Made by a program: the position numbers and the translations under genes. Of a stretch of DNA of 64,000 nt, positions 54,416 to 63,904 are shown in pieces. Numbering within the stretch: position 1 is the stretch's first letter; every line of letters starts with the position of its first letter. This DNA comes from Paenibacillus assamensis DSM 18201 (GTDB taxonomy: Bacteria; Bacillota; Bacilli; Paenibacillales; Paenibacillaceae), in contig NZ_KE383839.1 in NCBI RefSeq assembly GCF_000422445.1, positions 252,321 through 316,320 on the forward strand, written 5' to 3'. The notes below the pieces were generated by a model. That model saw only the letters and a list, made by a program, of their open reading frames with translations. It did no database searches and had not been told where the DNA came from.

Positions 54416-54455
54416 AAAGCAACTGGGTTATTTAAGACGCAGTTGCTTTTTTTAT
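54416..54455 (+). terminator. Terminator after the serine hydrolase gene
   Basis: AAAGCAACTG...CAGTTGCTTT followed by TTTTT. Confidence 0.9.
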
Positions 54456-54520
54456 AAAATGGGATAAAGATCTTATATAGACAAGTTCGACTAAATTTTA
54501 TACTGCGAGGTGTAGTTATT

Positions 54521-55543
54521 ATGGAAAACAAAATGTCTATTCGTACGATTGCGTTAGAAGAACACTTTGTGACTCCATCCTTTATGGAGGGGCCGGGACG
54601 AATGATCAAGGCGCAAGCACAAGCGGCACATGCTCATCCCCAAGTAGCCGCAGGTATTACAAAGCTTATCGAGATGCTGTCTGATATAGGTGAAGGCAGG
54701 ATAGCGGAGATGGATGCAGCGGGTATCGATATGCAAGTATTGTCGCTAACATCTCCAGGTGTGGAGCAACTTGACAATTCAGAAGCCGTTGCACTTGCCC
54801 ATGAAGTCAACGATACATTGGCCGATGCGGTTCAGCGATTTCCGAGACGCTTCGCTGGCTTTGCTGCGCTCCCAACTTCTTCTCCAGATAAGGCTGCGGA
54901 TGAACTGGAACGTATGGTTCGAACTCATGGATTCAAAGGAGCGTTAATCAATGGACATACGCAGGGCCGTTACTTAGACGATGAATATTTCTGGCCTATT
55001 CTCGAACGTGCCGAAGCGCTGCAAGTCCCGTTGTATCTTCATCCAACACCACCTTCACAATCTGTCATAAAGGAAGTCTACACCAGAAACTATAGTTCGG
55101 ATATAGCAGGCGTATTGGCAACAGCCGCTTGGGGGTGGCATATTGATACCGCCAATCATGTTCTTCGTTTGATCCTTAGCGGGGCATTCGATCGTTATCC
55201 GCAATTACAAGTTATCGTTGGTCACTTAGGTGAGGCCCTTCCATTTATGCTGCCAAGACTAGAGCGAAGCCTACCTCCGCAAATGACGAAGCTGAAAAAC
55301 AACGTAGGTACGTATTTGCGTGAAAATGTTTATTATACCGTGTCAGGATTCAATTGGACGCCCGCATTTCTTGATCTTTTCCTCCAAGTTGGTGTCGAAC
55401 GAATTATGTTCTCTACGGATTATCCATACTCATCGATGCATGAAGCTCGTGCATTTCTCGAACAGCTCCCAGTAAGCCCCGCAGATCAAGCGCGGATTGC
55501 CCATCATAATGCAGAACGACTGCTAAAGATTGAATGGATTTAA
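54521..55543 (+). CDS. Amidohydrolase-2 family protein (gamma-resorcylate / dihydroxybenzoate decarboxylase-like)
   Basis: A 340-residue metal-dependent TIM barrel. The opening IRTIALEEHFVTPSF matches the E-E-H-F metal site of ACMSD-type decarboxylases. VPLYLHPTPP holds the next His, VIVGHLGEALPFMLPR the following one, and MFSTDYPYSS the catalytic Asp. This group reversibly decarboxylates hydroxybenzoates or related aromatic acids. The start is ATG 54521 after a GCGAGGTG ribosome binding site. The stop overlaps the stop of the convergent lipase gene by 4 nt (TTAA), with no terminator between. Confidence 0.85.
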   Translation: MENKMSIRTIALEEHFVTPSFMEGPGRMIKAQAQAAHAHPQVAAGITKLIEMLSDIGEGRIAEMDAAGIDMQVLSLTSPGVEQLDNSEAVALAHEVNDTLADAVQRFPRRFAGFAALPTSSPDKAADELERMVRTHGFKGALINGHTQGRYLDDEYFWPILERAEALQVPLYLHPTPPSQSVIKEVYTRNYSSDIAGVLATAAWGWHIDTANHVLRLILSGAFDRYPQLQVIVGHLGEALPFMLPRLERSLPPQMTKLKNNVGTYLRENVYYTVSGFNWTPAFLDLFLQVGVERIMFSTDYPYSSMHEARAFLEQLPVSPADQARIAHHNAERLLKIEWI

Positions 55544-56373
55544 TTGGATTGATTTACATGGGGAGCAGGTGCATTCGAAGAAGTCGGATGTTCTAACATA
55601 TACAAATAGGTGCTTATGCTGTGATAATCTTTCAAAGAATGGCCGATGGTAGGATAATCAAGCGAATTTAATGGAATCCCAGGTCCAACTTGTACGAAGC
55701 CAAACCATTCTCCAGGCAGCTTTGGCACAATATCAGGTTCATTATATACCCGATAATTGTCTGGAATGCTCTGGCAATAAGCTGAAGAAAATGTAGGATC
55801 TCCTGTCATGGGCGCAGCATACGTATAGACCTCCGTTTGAGTTACGTTTGCACTGCATATCCCCGTTAAAATAGCCAACGCACCACCTAAGCTATGACCT
55901 GCAATGGTAATCTTAGCGCTACTAGATGTGAGTTGAGCAAGAACTTCCGTGAAAGGGGTCTCGTTAGAGCCATCTGTGTTTGTGCCATACAAAGTGCGAT
56001 AACATTCCGTAAATCCCTTTTCTGTGTAACCTGCATGTGGTACTTCAGTAAATTCAACTAAGCCAAATTCCGCATCCAGCAACCATTCTAATTCCGTTTC
56101 TGTTCCTCGGAATATGACGGCAACGTGGGTCGGATCACTTGTAGAACGGGCGACATAGCCGATGAATTTGGTTTCGGTGAAAAATACGGCAACGGGATGG
56201 ACGATCAATAAGATTTCAACCTCCCAATCATCTGGGAAATCAGCAGGTGGGAGAGGCGCAAGATTACAAGGGGAGGATTTATACATCTCATAAGCATAAT
56301 TCACCATTTTGGCCCAAAATAAAGTCTCCGTCCAATTGATGTCTGTCGCTGTTCTAGCAATTGAAGAACTCAT
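55540..56373 (-). CDS. Class 3 lipase family protein (alpha/beta hydrolase)
   Basis: A 277-residue hydrolase with the nucleophile elbow ITIAGHSLGGALAIL (G-x-S-x-G) and HVAVIFRGTETELEW, the oxyanion strand of fungal-type (lipase_3) enzymes. The catalytic Asp is probably in YNEPDIVPKLP and the His in LKDYHSISTY. No signal peptide is visible. It resembles lipases or hypothetical proteins of Firmicutes and fungi. AAGGAGG lies 7 nt before ATG 56373; ATG 56376 is only 4 nt away. It is convergent with the decarboxylase gene. Confidence 0.85.
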   Translation of the reverse strand: MSSSIARTATDINWTETLFWAKMVNYAYEMYKSSPCNLAPLPPADFPDDWEVEILLIVHPVAVFFTETKFIGYVARSTSDPTHVAVIFRGTETELEWLLDAEFGLVEFTEVPHAGYTEKGFTECYRTLYGTNTDGSNETPFTEVLAQLTSSSAKITIAGHSLGGALAILTGICSANVTQTEVYTYAAPMTGDPTFSSAYCQSIPDNYRVYNEPDIVPKLPGEWFGFVQVGPGIPLNSLDYPTIGHSLKDYHSISTYLYMLEHPTSSNAPAPHVNQSN

Positions 56374-56524
56374 CATTATACCTCCTTAAAATTAGAAGTA
56401 GCAGATCTATTCTCACTCTATTTTCCGCGTAATGGTTTATGTCAGCTCTCAAGAAAAGCCGAATGAAAAAATATCGTTAAGGAAAACGTAACAGATAGGT
56501 CAATGGTTATTCGGAGGGTTAAGG

Positions 56525-58195
56525 ATGAAACAAAGCGATGAGAAACGGCTGCTGATTGCGGCATTAGGTGGAGTCAATGAGATAGGAAAAAATATGTACC
56601 TTGTCCAGTATGGAAATGACATTGTCGTTATCGACTGTGGCTCCAAATTTCCAGATGAAAGTCTGTTAGGCATCGATCTGATTATTCCTGATATTAGCTA
56701 CTTGTTATCGAATAAAGATAAAGTTCGTGCATTGGTGGTCACACATGGACATGAAGATCATATTGGAGGAATTCCTTACTTTTTAAAACAAATGCAGGTA
56801 CCTATCTTCGCCTCAAGGTTAACGCTTGGACTTATTGAAATTAAGCTGCGGGAGCATGGGATTCTACATGAAACGAGCATGACATGCATTAACACAGATT
56901 CACAAATTGAACTTGGCACGATAACGTGTTCATTTTTCCCTACGAATCACAGTATTCCAGATTGCCTTGGTATCGTATTTGATACGCCTGAAGGAACGGT
57001 CGTACATACTGGTGATTTTAAATTTGATATGACACCTGTTAATAAACAATATCCTGATCTTCACCGTATGGCTGAAATCGGTAAGAAGGGTGTACGTGTA
57101 CTTTTATCCGAGAGCACCAATGCGGAGCGGCCAGGGTTTACAGCGTCGGAAAGTATCGTTGGAGCACATTTAAAAGAAGCGTTCAATAAAGCAAGTGGTC
57201 GTGTATTTGTTTCAACATTTGCTTCGAATGTGTATCGGCTTCAACAGGTGATTGATGCTGCGGCTCAAACAAACCGTAAACTAAGCTTGTTAGGTCGTAC
57301 GATGGTCAATGTTGTGTCGGTTGCGCAAGAGCTTGGATATTTGTCAGTCCCGTCAGGTATGATTATGGATGTACAAGAGGCTGCTAAACTCCCACCTGAG
57401 CAATGCACGGTTCTTTGTACAGGCAGTCAGGGCGAGCCTATGGCTGCACTTGCTCGGTTGGCCGGTTCTTCTCATCGTCAAATGAAAGTGGATGCGGGGG
57501 ACACGGTCATCATTGCAGCCAACCCTATTCCTGGGAATGAACGCAATGTCGCTCGTATCGTAGATAATTTGTACGCATTAGGGGCAAAGATCATCTACGG
57601 TTCTCGTAGTGAATTGCATGTTTCTGGGCACGGTAACCAAGAGGAATTGAAGCTTATGCTTACGTTAATGAAGCCTGAGTATTTTATTCCGATTCATGGT
57701 GAATACCGTATGTTGTATTTGCATCGCGAGCTTGCTGAATCTGTTGGTGTTAATCGAGATAACGTGTTTATTTTAAAAAATGGCGAAGTTGTAGAGTCTT
57801 TAAATGGAGTTGTTCGTCAATTTGGACATATTCCAGCAGGTCAAACGTTAGTAGATGGCTTTGGCATTGGCGATATTGGCAATATCGTGCTGCGGGATCG
57901 CCGCCAATTGTCAGATGACGGTATATTAATCGTCGTTATTACATTAAGTAAAACAGAAGGCAAGCTGTTAACGGAACCTGATACGATTTCGAGAGGCTTT
58001 GTATATGTTCGTAATTCTGAGGAGCTTATTGAAGATATTAACCAGCTTGTCATTGGAACCGTTGAGAAAATGCAGCATGAAAAAATGAATCAATGGAGTG
58101 TAATGAAAAAGACATTAAAAGATACACTTGGGCAGTTTCTGTACGCTCGTACGCAAAGACGTCCTATCATTTTGCCGATTATTATTGAGGTGTAG
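56525..58195 (+). CDS. Ribonuclease J-type metallo-beta-lactamase nuclease (paralogue)
   Basis: A 556-residue RNase J, the length of J1 and J2. The metal site VTHGHEDHIGGIPY is complete, followed by TNHSIPDCLGIVF, VHTGDFKFDMTPV, the beta-CASP domain and SGHGNQEELKLML with IPIHGEYRM. The residue that is Asp in the S-D-S-T-N motif of J1 is Glu here (LLSESTNAERPGF). Elsewhere it mixes J1-like and J2-like signatures. The location, away from the usual rnjA or rnjB context and between a lipase and a SulP gene, suggests an extra paralogue. ATG 56525 follows CGGAGGGTTAAGG. Confidence 0.88.
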   Translation: MKQSDEKRLLIAALGGVNEIGKNMYLVQYGNDIVVIDCGSKFPDESLLGIDLIIPDISYLLSNKDKVRALVVTHGHEDHIGGIPYFLKQMQVPIFASRLTLGLIEIKLREHGILHETSMTCINTDSQIELGTITCSFFPTNHSIPDCLGIVFDTPEGTVVHTGDFKFDMTPVNKQYPDLHRMAEIGKKGVRVLLSESTNAERPGFTASESIVGAHLKEAFNKASGRVFVSTFASNVYRLQQVIDAAAQTNRKLSLLGRTMVNVVSVAQELGYLSVPSGMIMDVQEAAKLPPEQCTVLCTGSQGEPMAALARLAGSSHRQMKVDAGDTVIIAANPIPGNERNVARIVDNLYALGAKIIYGSRSELHVSGHGNQEELKLMLTLMKPEYFIPIHGEYRMLYLHRELAESVGVNRDNVFILKNGEVVESLNGVVRQFGHIPAGQTLVDGFGIGDIGNIVLRDRRQLSDDGILIVVITLSKTEGKLLTEPDTISRGFVYVRNSEELIEDINQLVIGTVEKMQHEKMNQWSVMKKTLKDTLGQFLYARTQRRPIILPIIIEV

Positions 58196-58218
58196 CCTTA
58201 GATGTGTATTGTATTTGT

Positions 58219-58252
58219 AAGCTGGTCAGCTGTGAGCTGTCCAGCTTTTTTA
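58219..58252 (+). terminator. Terminator after the RNase J gene
   Basis: AAGCTGG...CCAGCTT followed by TTTTA. Confidence 0.85.
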
Positions 58253-58355
58253 GGTTGGCTGACAATAAACATATTACATTCTAATTCCATTTCGGTAAGA
58301 GAAATGATAAACTAATATTTTGCATTTTTATTATCATAAAATATGGGGTGGAGAA

Positions 58356-59801
58356 GTGTTGCAGAGAATACAGAAAGAATGGTTCTCTAATATAAGAGCA
58401 GATATTTTGGCAGGGATTGTTGTTGCCTTGGCTCTTATTCCCGAGTCTATAGCTTTCTCAATTATTGCAGGAGTCGACCCGATGGTTGGCTTGTACGCAT
58501 CATTTTGTATAGCTGTTATTATTTCATTTGTAGGTGGTCGCCCAGGTATGATTTCAGCTGCGACAGGTGCGATGGCACTATTAATGGTGCCATTGGTGAA
58601 AGAGCATGGTCTGAATTACTTGTTGGCGGCAACCATATTAACCGGTATTATTCAAATTATTTTCGGCGTGTGTAAAGTGGCTCATGTAATGAAATTTATC
58701 CCACGAGCAGTTATGATTGGGTTTGTTAATGCGTTGGCAATATTAGTATTTATGGCACAGCTGCAGCATATCATAGGCATTTCAACTGTAACTTATGTAT
58801 TTGTTGGAATCACGTTGCTTATTGTTTATATGACTCCGAAATATGTTAAAACGATACCAGCACCGCTTATTGCGATTGTTATATTAACAGCAGCTGCGAT
58901 GATTTGGAACATGGACCTTAGAACAGTAGGGGACTTGGGCAGTATTCAGCAAACCTTGCCTTCATTCTTTATACCGAATGTTCCTTTCACGTTGGAGACA
59001 CTTGCGATTATTTTCCCATATTCGCTTGCTTTGGCAATTGTAGGGTTGCTGGAATCGTTACTTACTTCCTCCATCGTTGATGATATGACGGACACAAGCA
59101 GCAATAAAAATAAGGAAGCACGGGGTCAAGGGATTGCGAACGTCGTAAATGGCTTTTTTGGCGGAATGGCAGGTTGTGCGATGATTGGCCAAACGGTTAT
59201 AAATGTAAAATCGGGTGGGCGAGGTAGACTTTCCACCTTTGTATCAGGCATGTTTTTAATGTTCCTTATTATTGTACTTGGTGATTTGGTTGTTCAAATT
59301 CCGATGCCTGTGCTGGCTGGTATTATGGTTGTAGTATGTATAGGGACATTTGATTGGTCATCCTTTACCTACTTGAAAAAAGCACCGAAGTCAGATGCAT
59401 TTGTCATGCTGGCAACGGTTACTATTGTTGTAGCGACTCATGATTTGTCCAAAGGTGTTATTGCTGGCGTGCTGTTAAGCGCGATTTTCTTTGTAGCAAA
59501 AATATCGAAGATTAAAGTTATCAAAAAAATAGATGGAGAAAAACAGATATTCCAAGTGGAAGGGCAGCTGTTCTTTGCTTCAACCAATACTTTCGTCAAT
59601 GCATTTGATTGGAATAGCACCGGACAGGAAATCGTTATTGATTTCTCAAAAGCCCATTTATGGGATGACTCAGGTGTTGGTGCTGTTGATAAAGTGGTTC
59701 TCAAATATCGAGAGAATGGCAATCAAGTTAGCATGATAGGTCTTAACTCATCCAGCCAAAATTTAATAAATCATCTTACCGTTCATGAAGGGCATAGATA
59801 G
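58356..59801 (+). CDS. SulP-family anion transporter with STAS domain
   Basis: A membrane protein of 481 residues. About 10-12 helices include [20 protein letters not shown], the family signature, and [20 protein letters not shown]. The cytoplasmic STAS domain (about 395-481) includes [20 protein letters not shown]. Bacterial SulP proteins carry sulfate, bicarbonate or dicarboxylates, usually coupled to Na+ or H+. GTG 58356 gives the M-L-Q start typical of relatives; TTG 58359 is an alternative. GGGGTGGAG is just upstream. The substrate is unknown. No carbonic anhydrase gene is adjacent. Confidence 0.9.
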   Translation: MLQRIQKEWFSNIRADILAGIVVALALIPESIAFSIIAGVDPMVGLYASFCIAVIISFVGGRPGMISAATGAMALLMVPLVKEHGLNYLLAATILTGIIQIIFGVCKVAHVMKFIPRAVMIGFVNALAILVFMAQLQHIIGISTVTYVFVGITLLIVYMTPKYVKTIPAPLIAIVILTAAAMIWNMDLRTVGDLGSIQQTLPSFFIPNVPFTLETLAIIFPYSLALAIVGLLESLLTSSIVDDMTDTSSNKNKEARGQGIANVVNGFFGGMAGCAMIGQTVINVKSGGRGRLSTFVSGMFLMFLIIVLGDLVVQIPMPVLAGIMVVVCIGTFDWSSFTYLKKAPKSDAFVMLATVTIVVATHDLSKGVIAGVLLSAIFFVAKISKIKVIKKIDGEKQIFQVEGQLFFASTNTFVNAFDWNSTGQEIVIDFSKAHLWDDSGVGAVDKVVLKYRENGNQVSMIGLNSSSQNLINHLTVHEGHR

Positions 59802-59822
59802 CAATAAATAGCGATTCAAGAA

Positions 59823-59857
59823 AGGACTGCGTTTCAAAAAATTGCAGTTCTTTTTTG
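59823..59857 (+). terminator. Terminator after the SulP gene
   Basis: AGGACTGC...GCAGTTCT followed by TTTTTTG. Confidence 0.7.
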
Positions 59858-59894
59858 TTTCTTGCGGATTGACTTCATAAAAGGAAGTACATAT

Positions 59895-59914
59895 AATTGT
59901 CATAACAACTATAT
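59895..59914. promoter_or_regulatory. Operator copy 1 (in front of marR)
   Basis: AATTGTCATAACAACTATAT, containing the near-dyad TTGT-CATA-ACAA. The identical 20-mer occurs in reverse orientation at 60403-60422. Confidence 0.65.
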
Positions 59915-59941
59915 TTGATGTTAAAAAATGGAGGGCATTCT

Positions 59942-60367
59942 TTGGAGTTAGAAAAGTATATCGGTGTCATCGTTCACCGGGCAGATTTAAAGCTTAATCA
60001 GTATTATCAGAAAGTATGCGACCCATTTGATATCACTGTTGATCAGTGGGAAATTCTCGTTACATTGTGGGAAAAGGAGGGCATTACTCAAAAGGAATTG
60101 GCGGAAAGATTGTATAAAGATCAAGCCAACATCGCTCGTATGCTTTTCAAGCTTGAGAAGAAGGGGTTTATCCACCGAGTTACTCATGAGACGGATAGGC
60201 GATCATTACGAGTGTTCTTAACGGATAAGGGACGTAATATAGAAGAGGATATTATGGAACCGTCGACTGAAGCTTTTAACAAAACCATCGCTGGTTTGAC
60301 GGAAGAAGAAGTCGAAAATTTCAGAAGGACGTTGGCGATTATATACAACAATGTAAAGGATCTATAA
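59942..60367 (+). CDS. MarR-family regulator of the adjacent exporter
   Basis: A 141-residue winged-helix repressor-type protein. The HTH includes QWEILVTLWEKEGITQKELA and YKDQANIARMLFKLEKKGFI, and the wing HETDRRSLRVFLTDKG. TTG 59942 is chosen because GGAGGG lies 6 nt upstream. Identical operator sequences lie before this gene and before the MFS gene 91 bp downstream, so it very likely represses itself and the exporter. The inducer is probably a substrate of the pump. Confidence 0.88.
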   Translation: MELEKYIGVIVHRADLKLNQYYQKVCDPFDITVDQWEILVTLWEKEGITQKELAERLYKDQANIARMLFKLEKKGFIHRVTHETDRRSLRVFLTDKGRNIEEDIMEPSTEAFNKTIAGLTEEEVENFRRTLAIIYNNVKDL

Positions 60368-60402
60368 CTACGAGACGAGTTATTGGTCCTCCATTTTTGG
60401 AC

Positions 60403-60422
60403 ATATAGTTGTTATGACAATT
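60403..60422. promoter_or_regulatory. Operator copy 2 (in front of the MFS exporter)
   Basis: ATATAGTTGTTATGACAATT is the exact reverse complement of 59895-59914, placed 35 bp before the MFS start codon. Confidence 0.65.
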
Positions 60423-60457
60423 ACCGTTACGACAAGTATATAAGGGAGCGATCGGTT

Positions 60458-61876
60458 ATGACATCGGCATCGGAAGCGATACAACCAAGTATATTTGGTG
60501 CTCCATATCGTGCCTTAACGATAGGCATTATATTAGCTATTTCTACCGTGGCTTTTGAAGGATTGGCGATTACGACAGTTGCACCGACGATAGCACAAGA
60601 GCTGGATGGTCTCCATTTATATGGATGGATTTTTAGTGCGTTCTTGTTGAATCAGATTATCGGGACCATTGTTATCGGCAAGCGGATAGATAAGCACGGG
60701 GTCTTCAAGAGCATGATTTTGTCATTTGTTATTTTTGTGGTAGGGATTGTAGTAGCGGCTATATCGTCACATATGCTCATTCTTATTATCGGAAGGGCAT
60801 TTCAAGGTTTTGGAGCGGGCGCGCTTATTACGTGCGTGTATTATAGTGCTGCCGTTCATTATCCAGATTCACTTCGAACGAAAATATTAGCCTCATTTTC
60901 CATGGCATTTGTGCTGCCCGCGTTAATCGGACCTTATATAGCAGGGTATGCAGCTGCCCATGTATCGTGGAGGTTTGTATTTTTAATGGTCCTCCCCATC
61001 ATTGTATTCGCTTTAGTATTAACGCTTCCTACTTTTCGCACGTTACCTTCACCTAGATCTTCATCATCCCGTAAACAAAACTACAAGGAATTACATGCGA
61101 TCCTACTTGCCGTAGGAACAGGCATTTTATTGACCGGCTTGGGCTGGTTACCCAATTGGACAGGGATATTGCTTGCTATACTGGGCCTAATTATTATGAT
61201 GAAGCCTTTGAGCAAGCTGCTTCCAGAAGGTACATTTTCAATAGCATCAGGATTGCCAGCAACAATTGCTACACGAGGAATGTATGTGGCCTGTTATTTC
61301 GCTACAGAAAGCTTTGTTGTGTTGGCACTTGTTGAAGTGAAAGGCTTATCAGAAGAGTTGGCAGGCTTAATTGTAGCTGCAGGTGCATTGAGTTGGTCAG
61401 GAGCGGCATGGCTGCTGTCTGTGCTTGATGCAAGGGATCAGGGCAAGGGTAGAAAAATAAGAATTCACATTGGCGTCAGCTTCATTATTGCTGGAGTAGC
61501 GCTCGTCATTGCAGCCATCGCTTCAACAGGTGGAGGTATCTTGATCGCAACCATATCACAAATTATTATCGGCTTCGGCGCAGGCTTGGCGAATCCGACA
61601 ACGGCAGCCATCGCTTTGCAGCACGCAAATGCTGGGGAAGAAGGGGAGGTTTCCGCTATTCTTCAGTTCATTGATTCCTTTAGTATTGGATTAAGTATAG
61701 GCATTAGCGGAGCTTTAGTAGCGATAAGTGATACATTCGACTGGGGCATAACGACAGGAATTGTCCTGGTGCTATCACTTCAATTGTTGTTTGCGATCAT
61801 TAGCTTCATTACTTCTTTCCGTGTTACGAAGAAGAAGCGAGTTGTTCAAGCTGGAACAACCAACCACATCTCTTAA
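60458..61876 (+). CDS. MFS drug/efflux transporter (EmrB/QacA-like)
   Basis: A 472-residue protein with about 12-14 hydrophobic helices. The first is preceded by YRALTIGIILAISTVAFEGL. Motif A is GKRIDKHGVFK, and GAGALITCVYYSAAVHYP is consistent with a motif C-like glycine-rich helix for exporters. It also has PTTAAIALQHANAGEEGEVS typical of the DHA2-like group. ATG 60458 follows AAGGGAGCGATC. It has a shared operator with the MarR gene and an MGT glycosyltransferase gene 110 bp downstream, so resistance by export plus sugar modification is the likely role. Confidence 0.88.
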   Translation: MTSASEAIQPSIFGAPYRALTIGIILAISTVAFEGLAITTVAPTIAQELDGLHLYGWIFSAFLLNQIIGTIVIGKRIDKHGVFKSMILSFVIFVVGIVVAAISSHMLILIIGRAFQGFGAGALITCVYYSAAVHYPDSLRTKILASFSMAFVLPALIGPYIAGYAAAHVSWRFVFLMVLPIIVFALVLTLPTFRTLPSPRSSSSRKQNYKELHAILLAVGTGILLTGLGWLPNWTGILLAILGLIIMMKPLSKLLPEGTFSIASGLPATIATRGMYVACYFATESFVVLALVEVKGLSEELAGLIVAAGALSWSGAAWLLSVLDARDQGKGRKIRIHIGVSFIIAGVALVIAAIASTGGGILIATISQIIIGFGAGLANPTTAAIALQHANAGEEGEVSAILQFIDSFSIGLSIGISGALVAISDTFDWGITTGIVLVLSLQLLFAIISFITSFRVTKKKRVVQAGTTNHIS

Positions 61877-61985
61877 CATTCTACGCCGCGCAAATCGTTT
61901 AGCTCTGGCATCATGTTTCCTACACTACATTCTGCGCAGCTCAATCATTCAAAGTTAATCCTACTATATTGGAGGCGGTATACAT

Positions 61986-63197
61986 ATGGCACGCGTGTTA
62001 ATCGTTAATATTCCTGCTGAAGGGCATGTGAACCCTACACTTGGCTTGGTGAAGCAGCTCATAGACCGTGGTGAAGAGGTTGTATATGTGTGTACAGAGG
62101 AATATCGAAATAAAGTGCTTCAAACGGGCGCAGAATTTCGAGCTTACCCATTTCAAGTAGACCCATTCTCCTATGATCCAGACTTGAAGCCTGCTCCATA
62201 TAAACATCCATCCCAGTTTGCGAACATGGTCGTTCGTGGCATAATTCAGAAAATTGTTCCTGAAATACTAAAAGTTATCGAAGGCGATACGTATGATTAC
62301 TTTATCTTTGACTCCTTGATGGGGTGGGGAGGTACGATAATTGCACAGAGACTGGATATTCCTGCGGTATGTTCGATTGCATCCTTTGCATTCGTAGAGC
62401 CACTTGGTTCAGAGCAAGGATTCATTGATGATGACGTTGAAAATGTATATGAATCAACGTTGGAGTTGGCACATCAGCTAGCCGTCCAGTTTAACGTACC
62501 GGCTCCAACGATACAGGAACTTACGAAGCATGCCGGTCAGCTTAAGCTTGTATACACAAGTCGCTACTTGCAGCCTAAAGCGGAACAGTTGGATGCCAGC
62601 TTCTATTTTGCTGGAACTTCTGTTGTACCACGTAAAGATGCACCCATTCTTCCCTTTGATCAGCTCCTAGACCCAAACAAACAGACCGTTTACATCGCGA
62701 TGGGAACGATTTTGAACCGAGATCTGGCGTTTTATAAGCTGTGTTTTGAAGCTTTTCAACACTTGCCGATCCAATTTATACTAGCTTCAGGCAAAGATAC
62801 GGATATGGGGCCATTGGCTGATTACATTCCTTCTAACTTCATTGTTCGCCCGTACATTCCACAGTTGGAGGTACTTGAACGTTCCGCTGCATTTGTCACA
62901 CATGCTGGGATGAACAGTGTGAGTGAGGCGTTGTATTATAATGTTCCAATGGTTATGATTCCATTAACGTCAGACCAACCGTTAGTATCCAATCGAGTAG
63001 AAGAACTCGGAGCAGGGATTACGCTCGATCATCATACATTGACACCCGAATGTCTGAGAGAAGCATTGATGAAGGTGCTAACAGACTCAAGCTATAGGCA
63101 GCAAGCTTATCACATTGGTGAATCCTTACGTCTAGCAGGGGGATACATTCAAGCAGCAGATGTGATCATTTCACATTTCTCCAAAGTAAAGCAATAA
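61986..63197 (+). CDS. MGT-family glycosyltransferase, copy 4 (with MarR/MFS)
   Basis: A 403-residue GT1 enzyme with PAEGHVNPTLGLVKQL, FIFDSLMGWGGT and VTHAGMNSVSEALYYNVPM followed by PLTSDQPLV. It is clearly a paralogue of the tandem triplet at 16-20 kb, but differs around residues 45-60 (YPFQVDPFSYDPDLKPAPYK) and lacks their TTGATC promoter and hairpin leader. ATG 61986 has GGAGGCGG upstream. Its likely partners are the MFS exporter and MarR regulator immediately upstream. The acceptor may be the pumped compound. Confidence 0.9.
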   Translation: MARVLIVNIPAEGHVNPTLGLVKQLIDRGEEVVYVCTEEYRNKVLQTGAEFRAYPFQVDPFSYDPDLKPAPYKHPSQFANMVVRGIIQKIVPEILKVIEGDTYDYFIFDSLMGWGGTIIAQRLDIPAVCSIASFAFVEPLGSEQGFIDDDVENVYESTLELAHQLAVQFNVPAPTIQELTKHAGQLKLVYTSRYLQPKAEQLDASFYFAGTSVVPRKDAPILPFDQLLDPNKQTVYIAMGTILNRDLAFYKLCFEAFQHLPIQFILASGKDTDMGPLADYIPSNFIVRPYIPQLEVLERSAAFVTHAGMNSVSEALYYNVPMVMIPLTSDQPLVSNRVEELGAGITLDHHTLTPECLREALMKVLTDSSYRQQAYHIGESLRLAGGYIQAADVIISHFSKVKQ

Positions 63198-63242
63198 ATA
63201 AATGATTGTCATTGTATAAAATAAACTTGGATATATAAGTTC

Positions 63243-63275
63243 GACGTCAGAAAATAATTCTGGCGTCTTTCTTTG
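63243..63275 (+). terminator. Terminator after MGT copy 4
   Basis: GACGTCAGAA-AATAA-TTCTGGCGTC followed by TTTCTTTG. Confidence 0.85.
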
Positions 63276-63456
63276 TTTTATAGTTGGTATTTTGGTTGCA
63301 TACTAACTAAGACAAAGGTGTTTAACTGTTGTAAGAATTAAACTATATAAAATTCGTGAGAAAAATGGTACAATAAAAGTAGCCTTTTCTTAATAACCAG
63401 TCCAGCGAGAGAAGCTGCGGGTTTTAAAAATATGGTTGAACAGAAAGGGAGAGTGA

Positions 63457-63768
63457 ATGATGCGAGTTGAATTGACCTTTACGAACAAAGGAAAATTAGC
63501 GATTGCTAATTTCAGCAACGAGGAGCTACTCGAAATCTTTTCAAGATATATGAATACGTTAAAGAAAAAGTATGATATTGAGGTAGCGGTTGATCATGAA
63601 TCCAATCCTAATATCATTAGTGACAATGTTCTACTCGTTCATGCGGACAATGTGAATTGTGATGCAGAGACCTTCTTCAAAGAACTAAGCAGAGATGTAA
63701 AGGTTCCATTGAAGAAAAGACTTGAGGGAAACTTGGATAATGTTTTTAAAATAAAAATCAGTGAATAA
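63457..63768 (+). CDS. Small protein of unknown function
   Basis: A 103-residue soluble alpha/beta protein (ELTFTNKGKLAIANFSNEEL, LEIFSRYMNTLKKKYDIEVA, FFKELSRDVKVPLKKRLEGN). GGGAGAG precedes two adjacent ATGs (63457 and 63460), and a terminator follows, so it is a real single-gene unit. I do not recognise the family. It has no signal peptide and no cysteine cluster; one Cys is in NVNCDAET. Confidence 0.65.
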   Translation: MMRVELTFTNKGKLAIANFSNEELLEIFSRYMNTLKKKYDIEVAVDHESNPNIISDNVLLVHADNVNCDAETFFKELSRDVKVPLKKRLEGNLDNVFKIKISE

Positions 63769-63777
63769 AGAAACGAT

Positions 63778-63822
63778 AGAGCATCTTCAATAAGCCTTGT
63801 GCTTACGAAGATGCTCTTTAAC
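63778..63822 (+). terminator. Terminator after the small unknown gene
   Basis: GAGCATCTTC...GAAGATGCTC followed by TTTAAC. It also faces the minus-strand gene at the right edge. Confidence 0.8.
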
Positions 63823-63904
63823 TTTATATTAGGAAGGGGGTGAAACGAGGATAGATCTCTGTTCTACTGAAACCATCCAGTTCCCGCTGCTAACCTAGGT
63901 TGAT

